A DNA stretch of 8,847 nt from Oscillospiraceae bacterium (GCA_015064195.1 SVSO01000115.1:1-8847), one strand, 5' to 3'. Shown: positions 1 through 7,662, numbered from the stretch's first letter. A program made the numbers and translations. The notes: generated from the sequence alone by a model not told the origin.

Positions 1-257
1 TCGGCTTCGGTTTCGTCCATACGCTCCGCCGTCAGCAGGCCGGTGATGGGGTCAAGCTCGCTCACGGCGCGAATGAGGATCCGGCTGATGACCGAATCCT
101 CATGATCCACGACCGCAACTGTGGCGGGAGTATAAGCCGAGCCTGAGCCGCCGATGAGCGCACCGGCGGCGATCAGGCAGACAAATGCAAGCAGTACAAG
201 CCAGACAAACGCCGAGATGAGACAGCGCAGGGTGAGCTGCAGATCCCGTCTGAGCAT
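1..257 (-). CDS. ABC-2-type transporter permease, N-terminal part (cut by window edge)
   Basis: This reading frame starts at an ATG on the minus strand and stays open for 85 codons to the window edge, so the C-terminal part and stop are missing. The visible protein begins MLRRDLQLTLRC, followed by one long hydrophobic segment at about residues 12-38 (LISAFVWLVLLAFVCLIAAG) and then an outward-facing stretch containing YTPATVAVVDHEDSVISRIL. A cytoplasmic basic N-terminus, one membrane helix and a 'vavvD.D.S.....l' extracytoplasmic segment is the usual beginning of ABC-2 family permeases (the ABC2_membrane_3/YhgE-Pip kind). It begins only 4 bp after the stop of the 490-residue gene and has no good ribosome binding site of its own, so translation is probably coupled. 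With the ATPase two genes upstream it would form an exporter; the substrate is unknown. The family call is by pattern recognition from a short N-terminus, so it is moderate. Confidence 0.66.
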   Translation of the reverse strand, partial: MLRRDLQLTLRCLISAFVWLVLLAFVCLIAAGALIGGSGSAYTPATVAVVDHEDSVISRILIRAVSELDPITGLLTAERMDETEA

Positions 258-261
258 GGCG

Positions 262-1734
262 TCAATAGAGCAGGCCGGACAGTTCCTCGGCGGCATCCAT
301 GGCTTCCAGCACCAGATCCTCCAGCGCATCCGCATCCATCTTCAGAATGTCGTCGAATTTCTTGATGGCGGGCAGCTTATCGGAGGATTTCAGCGTGATG
401 ACGATGCCGTCAAGGGAGATGCGCTGACCGTCGGCGGAGATGGAATCCGGTTCGATGATGAGTGCCTTGCCGTCCTTTTTCACCACAGCCTCAAGAGAAG
501 CGGTTACACCGTCCGCATTGGCGAAGATCTCAAAATCGCCGCCCTTCTTGTCCCAGTTCACCTCGCCCTCAAGCATGGTGTAGCCGGAAACGTCGAGGGA
601 AAGCTCCGCCGCGAATTCCTTTTTGTCGTTCACATCCACGATGTATTCAAAATCGAGGGAATCATAGCCTGCGTCAACGGATACGGACAGCTCCTCAATG
701 TTCGACCAGGTGGGGCCGCAGACTGCTTCCATGGAGACCTTGCCGCCGTTGCCGCGGACTTCCGCTTCAAGACCCACCAGCTCGCCGCCGGATTTTGCAA
801 TGTTGGCGGTGATGGTGATCTCCACGCCGTCCACTTCTTCCTCCAGCTCGTCGATCTCATCCAGCAGCTCATCGATGGCATCGATCATTTCATCATACAG
901 ATCCTCGATGTCGCCGACCTCCGCAAGTCCCTCCATGGAGGACAGGGATTCGGCGTATTCGTTGAAATAATTCTCCACCTTTTTGGAGTCACGGAAGCGG
1001 GTGAGCACTTCTTCCACAAAGCGTGCCAGTGCTTCATCCTCCAGCGTGATGACGATCTCGTTTGTTTTGACCGTCTTGCTGCCGATCTTCATGGAGTTGG
1101 ATCCTTTTTCGATCTCGGCGGATTTTTCCACGGATTTGACGAGAATATTCTTCAGCTCCTTGGCGAGATTCATGGTATCCTTCTGCAGATCGGAATTTGC
1201 AGTGTCGAGCATTTTGAAGTATTCCTCCAGCTCGTCTGCATCGATGCCAAGCTCAAATTCGCCGCCGTCGCCGAATTCGGAATCGTCAAAGTTTTTGAGC
1301 AGATTTTTGATGTCGATGCCATATGCCTTGTCGCCGAGCAGGGTCTCTGATTTCACCGCCGCCGCGTCACGGCTGATGTAAGCCGCACCGTCCACCACTT
1401 CAGAGCCGTCCATGGAAATGCTGGCTTCCATGGCCATCTCATAATCGGCGAGGTTGAGGTAAGCCTTGACATTTCCGCCGATGTCCAGACCCATGCCCAC
1501 AAACTGGCGCATGATGTCCTCCAGATTGCCGGAGATTTCAATGCTTCCGCCATTGACAAGACCTTCGGTGAAGGAAACGGCTTCGGATTTTGTGATGACG
1601 TTCACGATGGATTTTTCGATGGCATCGCCCACCTTATCGGCGGGAGAGCCGGCATTTGCGATGAGCACACCGGTAAGGATGGCAGAAGCCGCCACCGCAC
1701 CGACTGCACCAATGATGATCGGGGTTGTTTTCAT
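262..1734 (-). CDS. Signal- or membrane-anchored acidic protein of unknown function
   Basis: I do not recognise this 490-residue protein. It opens with a hydrophobic segment at residues 5-25 (PIIIGAVGAVAASAILTGVL) followed by A26-N27-A28/G29, which could be a signal peptidase I site; there is no lipobox cysteine, so it is either secreted or anchored by one N-terminal helix. The rest is hydrophilic and acidic, with alternating short beta-like stretches that resemble repeated extracytoplasmic beta-rich domains of Clostridia surface proteins. At about residues 270-303 lies an extremely Asp/Glu-rich, probably helical or coiled-coil segment (DELLDEIDELEEEVDG). Only one cysteine is present, so no disulfide within a chain is expected. 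It sits between an ABC ATPase (9 bp upstream) and an ABC-2-like permease (4 bp downstream), which suggests an extracytoplasmic partner or substrate-handling component of that transporter. The ribosome binding site is weak (AGAAAGTGAG, overlapping the stop of the preceding gene), again suggesting coupling. Confidence 0.82.
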   Translation of the reverse strand: MKTTPIIIGAVGAVAASAILTGVLIANAGSPADKVGDAIEKSIVNVITKSEAVSFTEGLVNGGSIEISGNLEDIMRQFVGMGLDIGGNVKAYLNLADYEMAMEASISMDGSEVVDGAAYISRDAAAVKSETLLGDKAYGIDIKNLLKNFDDSEFGDGGEFELGIDADELEEYFKMLDTANSDLQKDTMNLAKELKNILVKSVEKSAEIEKGSNSMKIGSKTVKTNEIVITLEDEALARFVEEVLTRFRDSKKVENYFNEYAESLSSMEGLAEVGDIEDLYDEMIDAIDELLDEIDELEEEVDGVEITITANIAKSGGELVGLEAEVRGNGGKVSMEAVCGPTWSNIEELSVSVDAGYDSLDFEYIVDVNDKKEFAAELSLDVSGYTMLEGEVNWDKKGGDFEIFANADGVTASLEAVVKKDGKALIIEPDSISADGQRISLDGIVITLKSSDKLPAIKKFDDILKMDADALEDLVLEAMDAAEELSGLLY

Positions 1735-1743
1735 GGTTGAATC

Positions 1744-2403
1744 TCACTTTCTATTGATAAAATTTAATTGGGTTCGGAAAAATTCGCCGAATGCCGACGG
1801 ATCGTCGGCAAAAGCGGCATCCCGGGAGAAGCTCTGCGGCGGCCGTCCGAGAAAGAGGAGCGTGTCGAAAAATTCGCGGAATTCGGCGGGATCGTGGCCC
1901 ACGTAAACCACGGTTTTTCCGGCGGATTTCCACTTCTTCACCAGCGCGGTCATTTCGTCGCGGAAGGTGATATCCAGCGCGGCGCACGGCTCATCCAGCA
2001 GGATGAGATCCGGATCGCCGACGAGCGCGCAGGCGATGCTCACCTGCTTTTTCATGCCGCCGGACAGATCGGACACGCGGCGTTTTTGGTAAGCCTCCAC
2101 CGAAAACGGCAGGGATGATGGCACATCACAGCCCGCAAGACCTGCGAAAAAACGGAGATTTTCCGCGACGGTGGCATCCTCAAAGAGAGCGGTGCCCTGC
2201 GGGATATAGCCCAGCCTGCCATCGTGCCGGATCGTGCCGGACTTGTGCTTCAGCGCACCGGCGATGAGAGAAAGTGCCGTGGATTTTCCGCAGCCGTTCG
2301 GCCCGGCGAGCACGATGCACTGCCCGGCATCAACAGAAAAGCTGAGCGATTCCAGCACTGCTGTTCTGCCGTAGGAATAACAAAGTCCGTCCACACGTAA
2401 CAT
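1744..2403 (-). CDS. ABC transporter ATP-binding protein
   Basis: This is a 219-residue nucleotide-binding subunit of an ABC transporter, which hydrolyses ATP at the cytoplasmic face of the membrane to drive its permease. All core motifs are intact and in order: Walker A GPNGCGKST at residues 34-42, Q-loop Q69 (GYIPQG), ABC signature LSGGMKKQ at 113-120, Walker B LILLDEP at 133-139 with D137 and catalytic E138, D-loop AALD at 141-144, and switch histidine H170. The length matches a single-domain ATPase of the bacterial ABC-2 exporter type. The ATG at 2403 follows GGTGGTG at 7 bp and AAAGGA at 15 bp; both are weak or badly spaced Shine-Dalgarno sequences. It is the first gene of the leftward operon, ahead of the unknown anchored protein and the ABC-2-like permease. 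The substrate cannot be told from the sequence. Confidence 0.95.
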   Translation of the reverse strand: MLRVDGLCYSYGRTAVLESLSFSVDAGQCIVLAGPNGCGKSTALSLIAGALKHKSGTIRHDGRLGYIPQGTALFEDATVAENLRFFAGLAGCDVPSSLPFSVEAYQKRRVSDLSGGMKKQVSIACALVGDPDLILLDEPCAALDITFRDEMTALVKKWKSAGKTVVYVGHDPAEFREFFDTLLFLGRPPQSFSRDAAFADDPSAFGEFFRTQLNFINRK

Positions 2404-2444
2404 AAATATGCACCACCGTCCTTTCTCTGATCGCTCCTTTAAAC

Positions 2445-2473
2445 ATTGTATCAGATAATTTGTGCTTTGTCAA
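2445..2473 (-). promoter_or_regulatory. Predicted sigma-A promoter of the leftward ABC operon
   Basis: On the minus strand there is a perfect -35 box TTGACA (2473-2468), a 17-bp spacer and a -10 box TACAAT (2450-2445, 5 of 6 to consensus). Transcription would start near 2438, giving a leader of about 35 nt before the ATPase start codon at 2403. This is a consensus-based prediction with no experimental support. Confidence 0.72.
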
Positions 2474-2494
2474 CCGAAGTGGGCAATTTTCACG

Positions 2495-2511
2495 AAAAAA
2501 CGACGTTTTTT
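2495..2511. repeat. A-tract/T-tract dyad between the two divergent promoters
   Basis: AAAAAACG-A-CGTTTTTT is an exact inverted repeat with 8-bp arms around one central base, and the T run continues to 2513. It lies 21 bp from the leftward -35 box and 12 bp from the rightward -35 box. It could be a regulator-binding site serving both promoters, or simply curved UP-element-like DNA. The arms are mostly A and T apart from the CG step, so it is a poor RNA terminator. Confidence 0.45.
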
Positions 2512-2523
2512 TTACGATTGCTA

Positions 2524-2552
2524 TTGACTTGACAGTATAAATGTGATATAAT
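2524..2552 (+). promoter_or_regulatory. Predicted sigma-A promoter (extended -10) of the T7SS operon
   Basis: A -35 box TTGACT (2524-2529, 5 of 6), a 17-bp spacer and a perfect -10 box TATAAT (2547-2552) preceded by TG at 2544-2545 form an extended -10 promoter. The nearby perfect TTGACA at 2529-2534 is only 12 bp from the -10 and is unlikely to be the one used with it. The start site would be near 2559, leaving a leader of about 80 nt before essC. By consensus this is a strong promoter. Confidence 0.78.
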
Positions 2553-2584
2553 AATGAATAATAATGGTATTGTCTATGGAAAAT

Positions 2585-2599
2585 ATGTGAATTTCACAT
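2585..2599. repeat. Inverted repeat in the essC leader
   Basis: ATGTGAA-T-TTCACAT is a perfect dyad with 7-bp arms and one central base. It lies about 26-40 nt downstream of the predicted transcription start and 26 bp before the essC ribosome binding site. A single-nucleotide loop makes a stable RNA hairpin unlikely in exactly this form, so a DNA operator bound by a dimeric repressor is the more natural reading. It has TGTGA and TCACA half-sites but with a 3-bp instead of 6-bp spacer, so it is not a CRP-type site. Confidence 0.4.
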
Positions 2600-2625
2600 T
2601 TTCTGCCAATGTCAGCTCAGTGATG

Positions 2626-2632
2626 AAGGAGA
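2626..2632 (+). promoter_or_regulatory. Ribosome binding site deciding the essC start
   Basis: AAGGAGA ends 7 nt before the ATG at 2640, which is ideal spacing. An in-frame TTG at 2637 would extend the protein by one residue but would be only 4 nt from this site, so ATG 2640 is the preferred start. Confidence 0.8.
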
Positions 2633-2639
2633 CCCTTTG

Positions 2640-5600
2640 ATGCGTTACCGTTCCTTTGTGTTTTTTGTAAATGATGAGAGCTTCGCCTGCCGGGAGGATG
2701 TGGTGCTCCAGCGGATCGAAGAAGGTTATGTCAGACGCGGAACTCTGCCCTTTGCGTCCCGGATCCTGTTTCCGGTGACAAGCGACAACGACCGGCTGAT
2801 CGTCAGCGGCGGTTATGAGGATTGGGACATCTGGTGCAACAATGTTCCGGTGAAGAGCCGCATGGAGGTTCGCGACGGCGACCTTGTCACCTTCTGCTGC
2901 GCGGAGACATTTACCTATCATGTACTGGTTAAATCTGCCGCAGCGTCGGATACGACGGTGCGGTTTACTGCGCTTCCACGGGGCGGTGTGCTGGCGGTGG
3001 GAAGCGATCCCGCGGCGGCGGACATCGTCATCCGCGACCCCCGCATTGCCGAGCGTCATGCCGCTTTCTCCTGCGATATGGAGGGCAATGTGGTGCTCCG
3101 TCCGCTGGTGCAGGCCTTCGGCCTTTACCTGAACGGCCGGGCTGTCTTTGCCGATACGCCCATCCGCTTCGGCGACCGGGTGGAATTCCTCGGCCATACG
3201 ATCCGCTGCCTTTCCGGAATGCTGGCTCTGCCGGTGAATGCCATGCTGCGCGGCGCACAGGCTGTCATGCCGCCGCTCAACAATCGCGTGGTCAAAATGT
3301 CGGTGCAGGAGGCGGACGCATTTGCCAGAACGCCCCGCATCTACACCTCCCTGAACACGGATAAGATCGAGATCGATTCGCCGCCTCAGGAGAGCATCGA
3401 AAAGCCCATGCCCTTCATTCTGCAGATGGGCCCGTCCATGACCATGGGTCTTGCTTCCATGGCCAGCCTCGCCGTCACCATTCCCCGCGCACTGGAGGGC
3501 GGCAGTCTTGCCAGCATCCTGCCCAGTGCCATGATGACCGTGAGTATGTTCTGCGGTACACTCCTCTGGCCCAATCTCCAGCGGCGGTACAACAAGAAAA
3601 ACAAAGAGGAGCATAAAGACCTCATCGCCCAGCGGTATACGGCTTACCTCAGCTCGGTGGAGGAGGACATCGTCAAGACCTACAACGAGAACACCGAGAT
3701 CTGGAACAACAATTATCACCCGTCCCTGCAGAGCATCGGCGAGATCATCGCCGGACGCACCACCAAGCTGTGGGAGCGCACACCGGGGGATGCGGATTTT
3801 CTGGAGCTGCGGCTGGGACTTGGCGACAGACCCTTCGAGGCCCACATCCAGCATCCGAAAAAAGGCTTCACCCTTTACGATAACAAGCAGATCGACCGCG
3901 CCGTGGAAAAGGCGAAAAAATACGAGAATCTGCACAATGTGCCGATCTCCGTGCCGCTCAAATCCAAGCGGGCGGTGGGCATCGTTGGCGAGCAGGCCAT
4001 GCTCACCGAAACGCTCCGGCTGATGATCCTTGAAACGGCGGCATTCCACGCGCCGGATGAGGTGAAGATCTGCTTCGTCTGCAGTGAAACGCAGGCGGGG
4101 GACTGGGGCTGGCTGCGGGATATCCCCCACATCTGGAATGCGGAGCGCACCATGCGGTATTTCGCATCCGGTGCGGCGGAAGCATCCGAGCTGCTGGGCT
4201 CGGTGGATCAGTATCTGCGCGACCGGGAGGAGCGGCTGGAAAAGGAAGCGCCCCGACTGCCGCATTTTGTATTCTTTGTGCTGGATACGGAGCTTGTCAG
4301 CGAACATCCGCTGTTCCGGTTCCTCAGCGCGCCGGACAATGCAGTGGGCATCTCCACCGTGTTCGCCGACCGCCGGTTCAGCAACATCCCCATGCGATGC
4401 AGTGCCATCGTGCAGCTTGGCGCAGACAAGAGCGCCATGTACATCAAAAACGAAAACAACAACAAATTCTGGGAATTCGCCGCCGATTCGGTGAGCAGCT
4501 CCGAGGCGGCACTTCTGGCCGATTCGCTGGCGCAGGTGCCCATCAAGGTGACGATGAGCACACGTCCCGTGCCGGAGCGCATGAATTTCCTCGATATGTA
4601 CCGCGTCGGAAATGTGGCGGCGCTGGACATCGAGAACCGCTGGGCGACCTGCAATCCCGACAAATCCCTGGCCGCTCCCATCGGTGTCAGAGCCGGCGGT
4701 GAGCTGACCTGCCTCGATGTACATGAATCGCGCCACGGCTGTCACGGCCTTGTGGCGGGCACCACCGGTTCCGGTAAATCCGAATTCCTGCAGGCTTATA
4801 TCCTGTCCTGCATCATCAATTACAGCCCCGATCAGGTGTCCTTCCTGCTCATTGACTTCAAGGGCGGCGAAATGGCAGAGCCGTTCAAGAAGGATCCCCA
4901 TCTGGCGGCTACCATGTCCAACCTGTCCGGCAACCTCCTGCACCGCGCCCTCGTTTCGCTGAATGCGGAGGTGACGCGCCGTCAGACCGTGCTTCGCCTT
5001 GCCCGCGAAAAGCTTGGGGTGCCGAAGATGGACATCAACGGCTATCAGCGGCATTTCAAGGAGGGCCACCTCACCGAGCCGCTGCCCCATCTCATCCTCA
5101 TCGCCGACGAGTTCGCCCGCCTCAAATCCGAGTTCCCGGATTTCATGGCGGAGCTGATCAAGGTGGCACAGGTGGGACGAAGCCTCGGCATTCACATGAT
5201 CCTTGCAACCCAGCGTCCTACGGGCGTGGTTGACCAGCAGATCTGGAGCAACTCCAACTTCCGCGTCTGCTTAAAGGTGCTGGATAAGGGCGACTCCAAG
5301 GAGATGATCGGCCGCCCCGATGCCGCGCTCATCCGTCTGCCCGGCCGCGCATTCCTGCAGGTGGGCTACGACGAGATCTTCGAGATGTTCCAGTCCGGCT
5401 ACAGCGGCGCAAACTATGTGCCGAAGAAGAAATTCGTGGATGATTCCACTCTCACGGTGGAGCTGCTCAACTCCATGGCATCGCCGCTGCGCAGTGAAAA
5501 AGCACCGGACGATTCCGATATGGAGATGGTGGGCGACGTTCCGAAGACCGAGAAGCCCAAGCAGATCGCCGTCATCGTGGACGAAGTGGTACGCCTCGGC

Positions 5601-7364
5601 GAAAAGCTGGGCAAAAAGGTTCGTCCCCTCTGGCTCGAACCGCTGGAGGAGCTGATCTATCTTGAGGATACGGCGGAATATTTCAAGAATTCCTACCATC
5701 CCGCACGGCTGGATCAGGACAATCAGCTGGTGGTCACTCTGGGCGTGCAGGATCTCATCGCCCGTCAGGAGCAGATCCCCTACTGCTATTCCATGGTGCA
5801 GGACGGTCATCTGGCCATCTACGGTTTGTCCGGCATGGGCAAGACCATGGCGGTGCAGACGCTGGTCTATTCCCTCGTCACCCGCTATTCCCCCGCGCTC
5901 TGTAACCTGTTCGTCATGGACTGCGGCGGACGCAGTCTCGGCTATCTTGCCAGCCTGCCCCACTGCATCAACGTGGCGTTCAAGGACGATGCGGAGAAGA
6001 TCGAATACATGATGTCCTGCATCCTCGAAGCCATCGAGGAGCGCAAGAAGCTGTTCGCCGAAAGCGGATGCGCCACCTATGAGGCGTATCTGGACTCCAA
6101 GGGAAATCTCCCCGGCATCGTCTTTATCATCGACAATTTGGCGGAATTCCAGACGGCTTACAATCCGCTGATGGACGATCTCCAGTACATCGCCGCCAAC
6201 GGCAAGACCTACGGCGTGTTCCTCGTGCTCACCGGCAACAGCCGCGGCGCGATCTATTACAAGGTCAAGCAGCATATCCAGCGCACCGTCACCTTTACCC
6301 TGAACGATAAGCAGGATTATCAGGAGGTGCTGGGTGTGAAGCCTCCCGTGGATCCGGGCAATGTCATCGGCCGCGCACTCATTGCATACGGCGAATCGGC
6401 ACGTACCCGAACTGCGGTGGAAATGCAGGCAGCACTGCCTATGGCCGGCATCGAACCCTCCGGACAGCAGGCAGCACTGACCGAATTTTACGCAAATGTC
6501 ATCGCCGCGCAGTATACCGGCGAGGATTACAAGCTCCGTTACGGCAAGACTGTGCAGATGCAGACGGCGGATGCACCGATGCCCATGTCCGCACCCGTCA
6601 TGAGCACGCCCGTCGCCGCGCCCAAGCCCAAGGCTCAGCCCGCCGTGCCGGATCTCACCGACATGGACAACAGCATCGTCCTCGGCAAATCCGATCTCAC
6701 CGGCCGTCCCATGGGCTTCATGCTGGATGAAGCGGAGCGGGTATTCGTGCATACGACGCAGGCCGGCATGGCGGCAAAGATCGCCGAACAGCTGCGGAAG
6801 CTGCCCGGCATCAAGATCGCGGCACTGTGTACCGATCTCACCGCGGACGATGTGGTATCCGTCTACAATACCGCCGAGGAGCTGAATCGGTTCGTCGATG
6901 TGGATTTCCGGGCGGAATTCAACCGGAGACTGGATGCGGACGAGGTGGCAAAGACCATGGAGAAGGACGACAGACTGGCCTATATGCGAAAGCTCGGCCG
7001 GTATGTGGTGCTCATCGGTGACCTGCCCGCCTATTTCGACCGGATCCGCACGGATCTGAACAATGTCTTCATCGGCGGTGTCAGCGATCTGTCATTCCTC
7101 TGCATGAACGTGATCACGCTTGGCGACATCGATGCGATGGCGGAAATTGATAGCTTTAAGTCGGCTAATGTCTATAAACCTTGCATCCGTACACCGTTCT
7201 GCATGGTGGAAGGCGGCGGTCTTGACAGTGCGAAGGCGGGACGTGTGTTCCGGCTGAATGAGGAGCTTGAGAAGGTTCCCACGGAGCTTCGCGAGCGTCA
7301 GCTGGAACCGGGTAAGGCAATGCTCTTTGCCGGCGAAAAGCTGTCCATCGTTCAGATGCTGTGA
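2640..7364 (+). CDS. essC: Type VII secretion motor ATPase EssC/YukB (FtsK/SpoIIIE family)
   Basis: EssC is the membrane-bound, ATP-driven motor of the Firmicutes type VII (ESX/WXG100) secretion system, which recognises WXG100 substrates and powers their export. The 1574-residue protein shows the family layout. Residues 1-100 look like a divergent FHA domain. A second FHA domain at about 105-195 has G121-S122, R139-H140 and N165-G166, but A137 replaces the phosphothreonine-contacting serine. Two membrane helices lie at about 264-281 and 289-310. Three FtsK-like domains follow. Domain 1 is complete, with Walker A GTTGSGKS at 707-714 (K713), Walker B LILIADE ending D823-E824, and the family signature ATQRPTGVVDQQIWSNSNFR. 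Domain 2 has Walker A GLSGMGKT at 1062-1069 but Walker B VFIIDN ending D1165-N1166. Domain 3 has lost its P-loop (HTTQAGMAAK near 1371-1380). It is somewhat longer than typical EssC proteins and is the first gene of the operon, which is unusual. The product call is firm; only the exact start (2637 versus 2640) is debatable. Confidence 0.97.
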   Translation: MRYRSFVFFVNDESFACREDVVLQRIEEGYVRRGTLPFASRILFPVTSDNDRLIVSGGYEDWDIWCNNVPVKSRMEVRDGDLVTFCCAETFTYHVLVKSAAASDTTVRFTALPRGGVLAVGSDPAAADIVIRDPRIAERHAAFSCDMEGNVVLRPLVQAFGLYLNGRAVFADTPIRFGDRVEFLGHTIRCLSGMLALPVNAMLRGAQAVMPPLNNRVVKMSVQEADAFARTPRIYTSLNTDKIEIDSPPQESIEKPMPFILQMGPSMTMGLASMASLAVTIPRALEGGSLASILPSAMMTVSMFCGTLLWPNLQRRYNKKNKEEHKDLIAQRYTAYLSSVEEDIVKTYNENTEIWNNNYHPSLQSIGEIIAGRTTKLWERTPGDADFLELRLGLGDRPFEAHIQHPKKGFTLYDNKQIDRAVEKAKKYENLHNVPISVPLKSKRAVGIVGEQAMLTETLRLMILETAAFHAPDEVKICFVCSETQAGDWGWLRDIPHIWNAERTMRYFASGAAEASELLGSVDQYLRDREERLEKEAPRLPHFVFFVLDTELVSEHPLFRFLSAPDNAVGISTVFADRRFSNIPMRCSAIVQLGADKSAMYIKNENNNKFWEFAADSVSSSEAALLADSLAQVPIKVTMSTRPVPERMNFLDMYRVGNVAALDIENRWATCNPDKSLAAPIGVRAGGELTCLDVHESRHGCHGLVAGTTGSGKSEFLQAYILSCIINYSPDQVSFLLIDFKGGEMAEPFKKDPHLAATMSNLSGNLLHRALVSLNAEVTRRQTVLRLAREKLGVPKMDINGYQRHFKEGHLTEPLPHLILIADEFARLKSEFPDFMAELIKVAQVGRSLGIHMILATQRPTGVVDQQIWSNSNFRVCLKVLDKGDSKEMIGRPDAALIRLPGRAFLQVGYDEIFEMFQSGYSGANYVPKKKFVDDSTLTVELLNSMASPLRSEKAPDDSDMEMVGDVPKTEKPKQIAVIVDEVVRLGEKLGKKVRPLWLEPLEELIYLEDTAEYFKNSYHPARLDQDNQLVVTLGVQDLIARQEQIPYCYSMVQDGHLAIYGLSGMGKTMAVQTLVYSLVTRYSPALCNLFVMDCGGRSLGYLASLPHCINVAFKDDAEKIEYMMSCILEAIEERKKLFAESGCATYEAYLDSKGNLPGIVFIIDNLAEFQTAYNPLMDDLQYIAANGKTYGVFLVLTGNSRGAIYYKVKQHIQRTVTFTLNDKQDYQEVLGVKPPVDPGNVIGRALIAYGESARTRTAVEMQAALPMAGIEPSGQQAALTEFYANVIAAQYTGEDYKLRYGKTVQMQTADAPMPMSAPVMSTPVAAPKPKAQPAVPDLTDMDNSIVLGKSDLTGRPMGFMLDEAERVFVHTTQAGMAAKIAEQLRKLPGIKIAALCTDLTADDVVSVYNTAEELNRFVDVDFRAEFNRRLDADEVAKTMEKDDRLAYMRKLGRYVVLIGDLPAYFDRIRTDLNNVFIGGVSDLSFLCMNVITLGDIDAMAEIDSFKSANVYKPCIRTPFCMVEGGGLDSAKAGRVFRLNEELEKVPTELRERQLEPGKAMLFAGEKLSIVQML

Positions 7365-7379
7365 CGGAAGGAGAAACCT

Positions 7380-7643
7380 ATGCTGAATAATGCAATCTGT
7401 GTACACGTGCAGGTGTCGGGCATCGAAAAAAACTGCGATTTCGCCGTGCCGTCCGCAATGACGGTGGGCATGGCGATCCCGCTGATGTGCCGGATGCTGA
7501 ATGACGAGCATCTGCAGACAAGTGACGCTTTCAGCTGGAATATGCTGATCGATATGAATACCGGAATGATGCTGGACGAAGCGCGCAGCTTTGAAAAGCA
7601 GGGCATACGCGATGGCGCGATGCTCCTGCTCTGCAGCCGGTGA
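7380..7643 (+). CDS. esaB: YukD/EsaB-type ubiquitin-like T7SS accessory protein
   Basis: This 87-residue protein has the size and pattern of the YukD/EsaB family, a beta-grasp (ubiquitin-like) cytosolic accessory of Firmicutes T7SS. It begins with a beta strand (AICVHVQVSGIEKNCDFAVP), has a central helix (TVGMAIPLMCRMLNDE), and ends with the family-typical segment FSWNMLIDMNTGMMLDEARS, then IRDGAMLLLC, which corresponds to the 'gi.dGd.L.l' ending of ubiquitin-like folds. No C-terminal Gly-Gly is present, so it is not expected to be conjugated. It begins 15 bp after the essC stop, preceded by AAGGAGA (7368-7374) with a 5-nt spacer, so it is part of the same operon. In other Firmicutes, EsaB is needed for or modulates T7 secretion; its exact biochemical role is unsettled. 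Sequence identity in this family is low, so the call rests on fold pattern, length and context. Confidence 0.87.
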   Translation: MLNNAICVHVQVSGIEKNCDFAVPSAMTVGMAIPLMCRMLNDEHLQTSDAFSWNMLIDMNTGMMLDEARSFEKQGIRDGAMLLLCSR

Positions 7644-7662
7644 ACAAGGGAGGTGAAGTGAG

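Larger units (their letters stand above)
2404..2639. other. Divergent intergenic region between the ABC unit and the T7SS operon
   Basis: This 236-bp region is much more AT-rich than the flanking genes and separates two divergent operons. It holds a leftward promoter, a rightward promoter, an A-tract/T-tract dyad between them and a second dyad in the rightward leader, each listed separately. The only reading frames in it are very short, such as 2564-2590, and have no ribosome binding site. Confidence 0.85.

Noticed and set aside
154..1350. Plus-strand open frame of 398 codons opposite the 490-residue gene
   Set aside because: Overlaps the minus-strand gene, which has a proper signal segment and operon context; the plus translation is a Phe/His/Leu-rich mirror product.
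2495..2513. A-tract/T-tract dyad as an intrinsic terminator
   Set aside because: The stem is nearly all A-U with a single-base loop, and it lies between divergent promoters where there is no upstream gene to terminate.
2529..2534. Perfect TTGACA as the -35 of the T7SS promoter
   Set aside because: Only 12 bp from the TATAAT box; TTGACT five bases upstream gives the correct 17-bp spacing.
2564..2590. Tiny leader reading frame (MVLSMENM)
   Set aside because: No Shine-Dalgarno sequence and no regulatory codon bias; an open frame this short is expected by chance.
2585..2599. TGTGA/TCACA half-sites as a CRP-type site
   Set aside because: The spacer is 3 bp rather than the 6 bp of CRP sites, and CRP control is not typical of Clostridia.
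2574..5195. Long minus-strand open frame of 873 codons opposite essC
   Set aside because: It is an antisense shadow: the plus strand encodes clear EssC motifs throughout, and the minus translation is His/Arg/Gly-rich with no recognisable domain or ribosome binding site.
5271..6752. Minus-strand open frame of 493 codons opposite essC
   Set aside because: Also an antisense shadow of EssC domains 1 to 3, with low-complexity His/Leu/Gly composition and no motifs.
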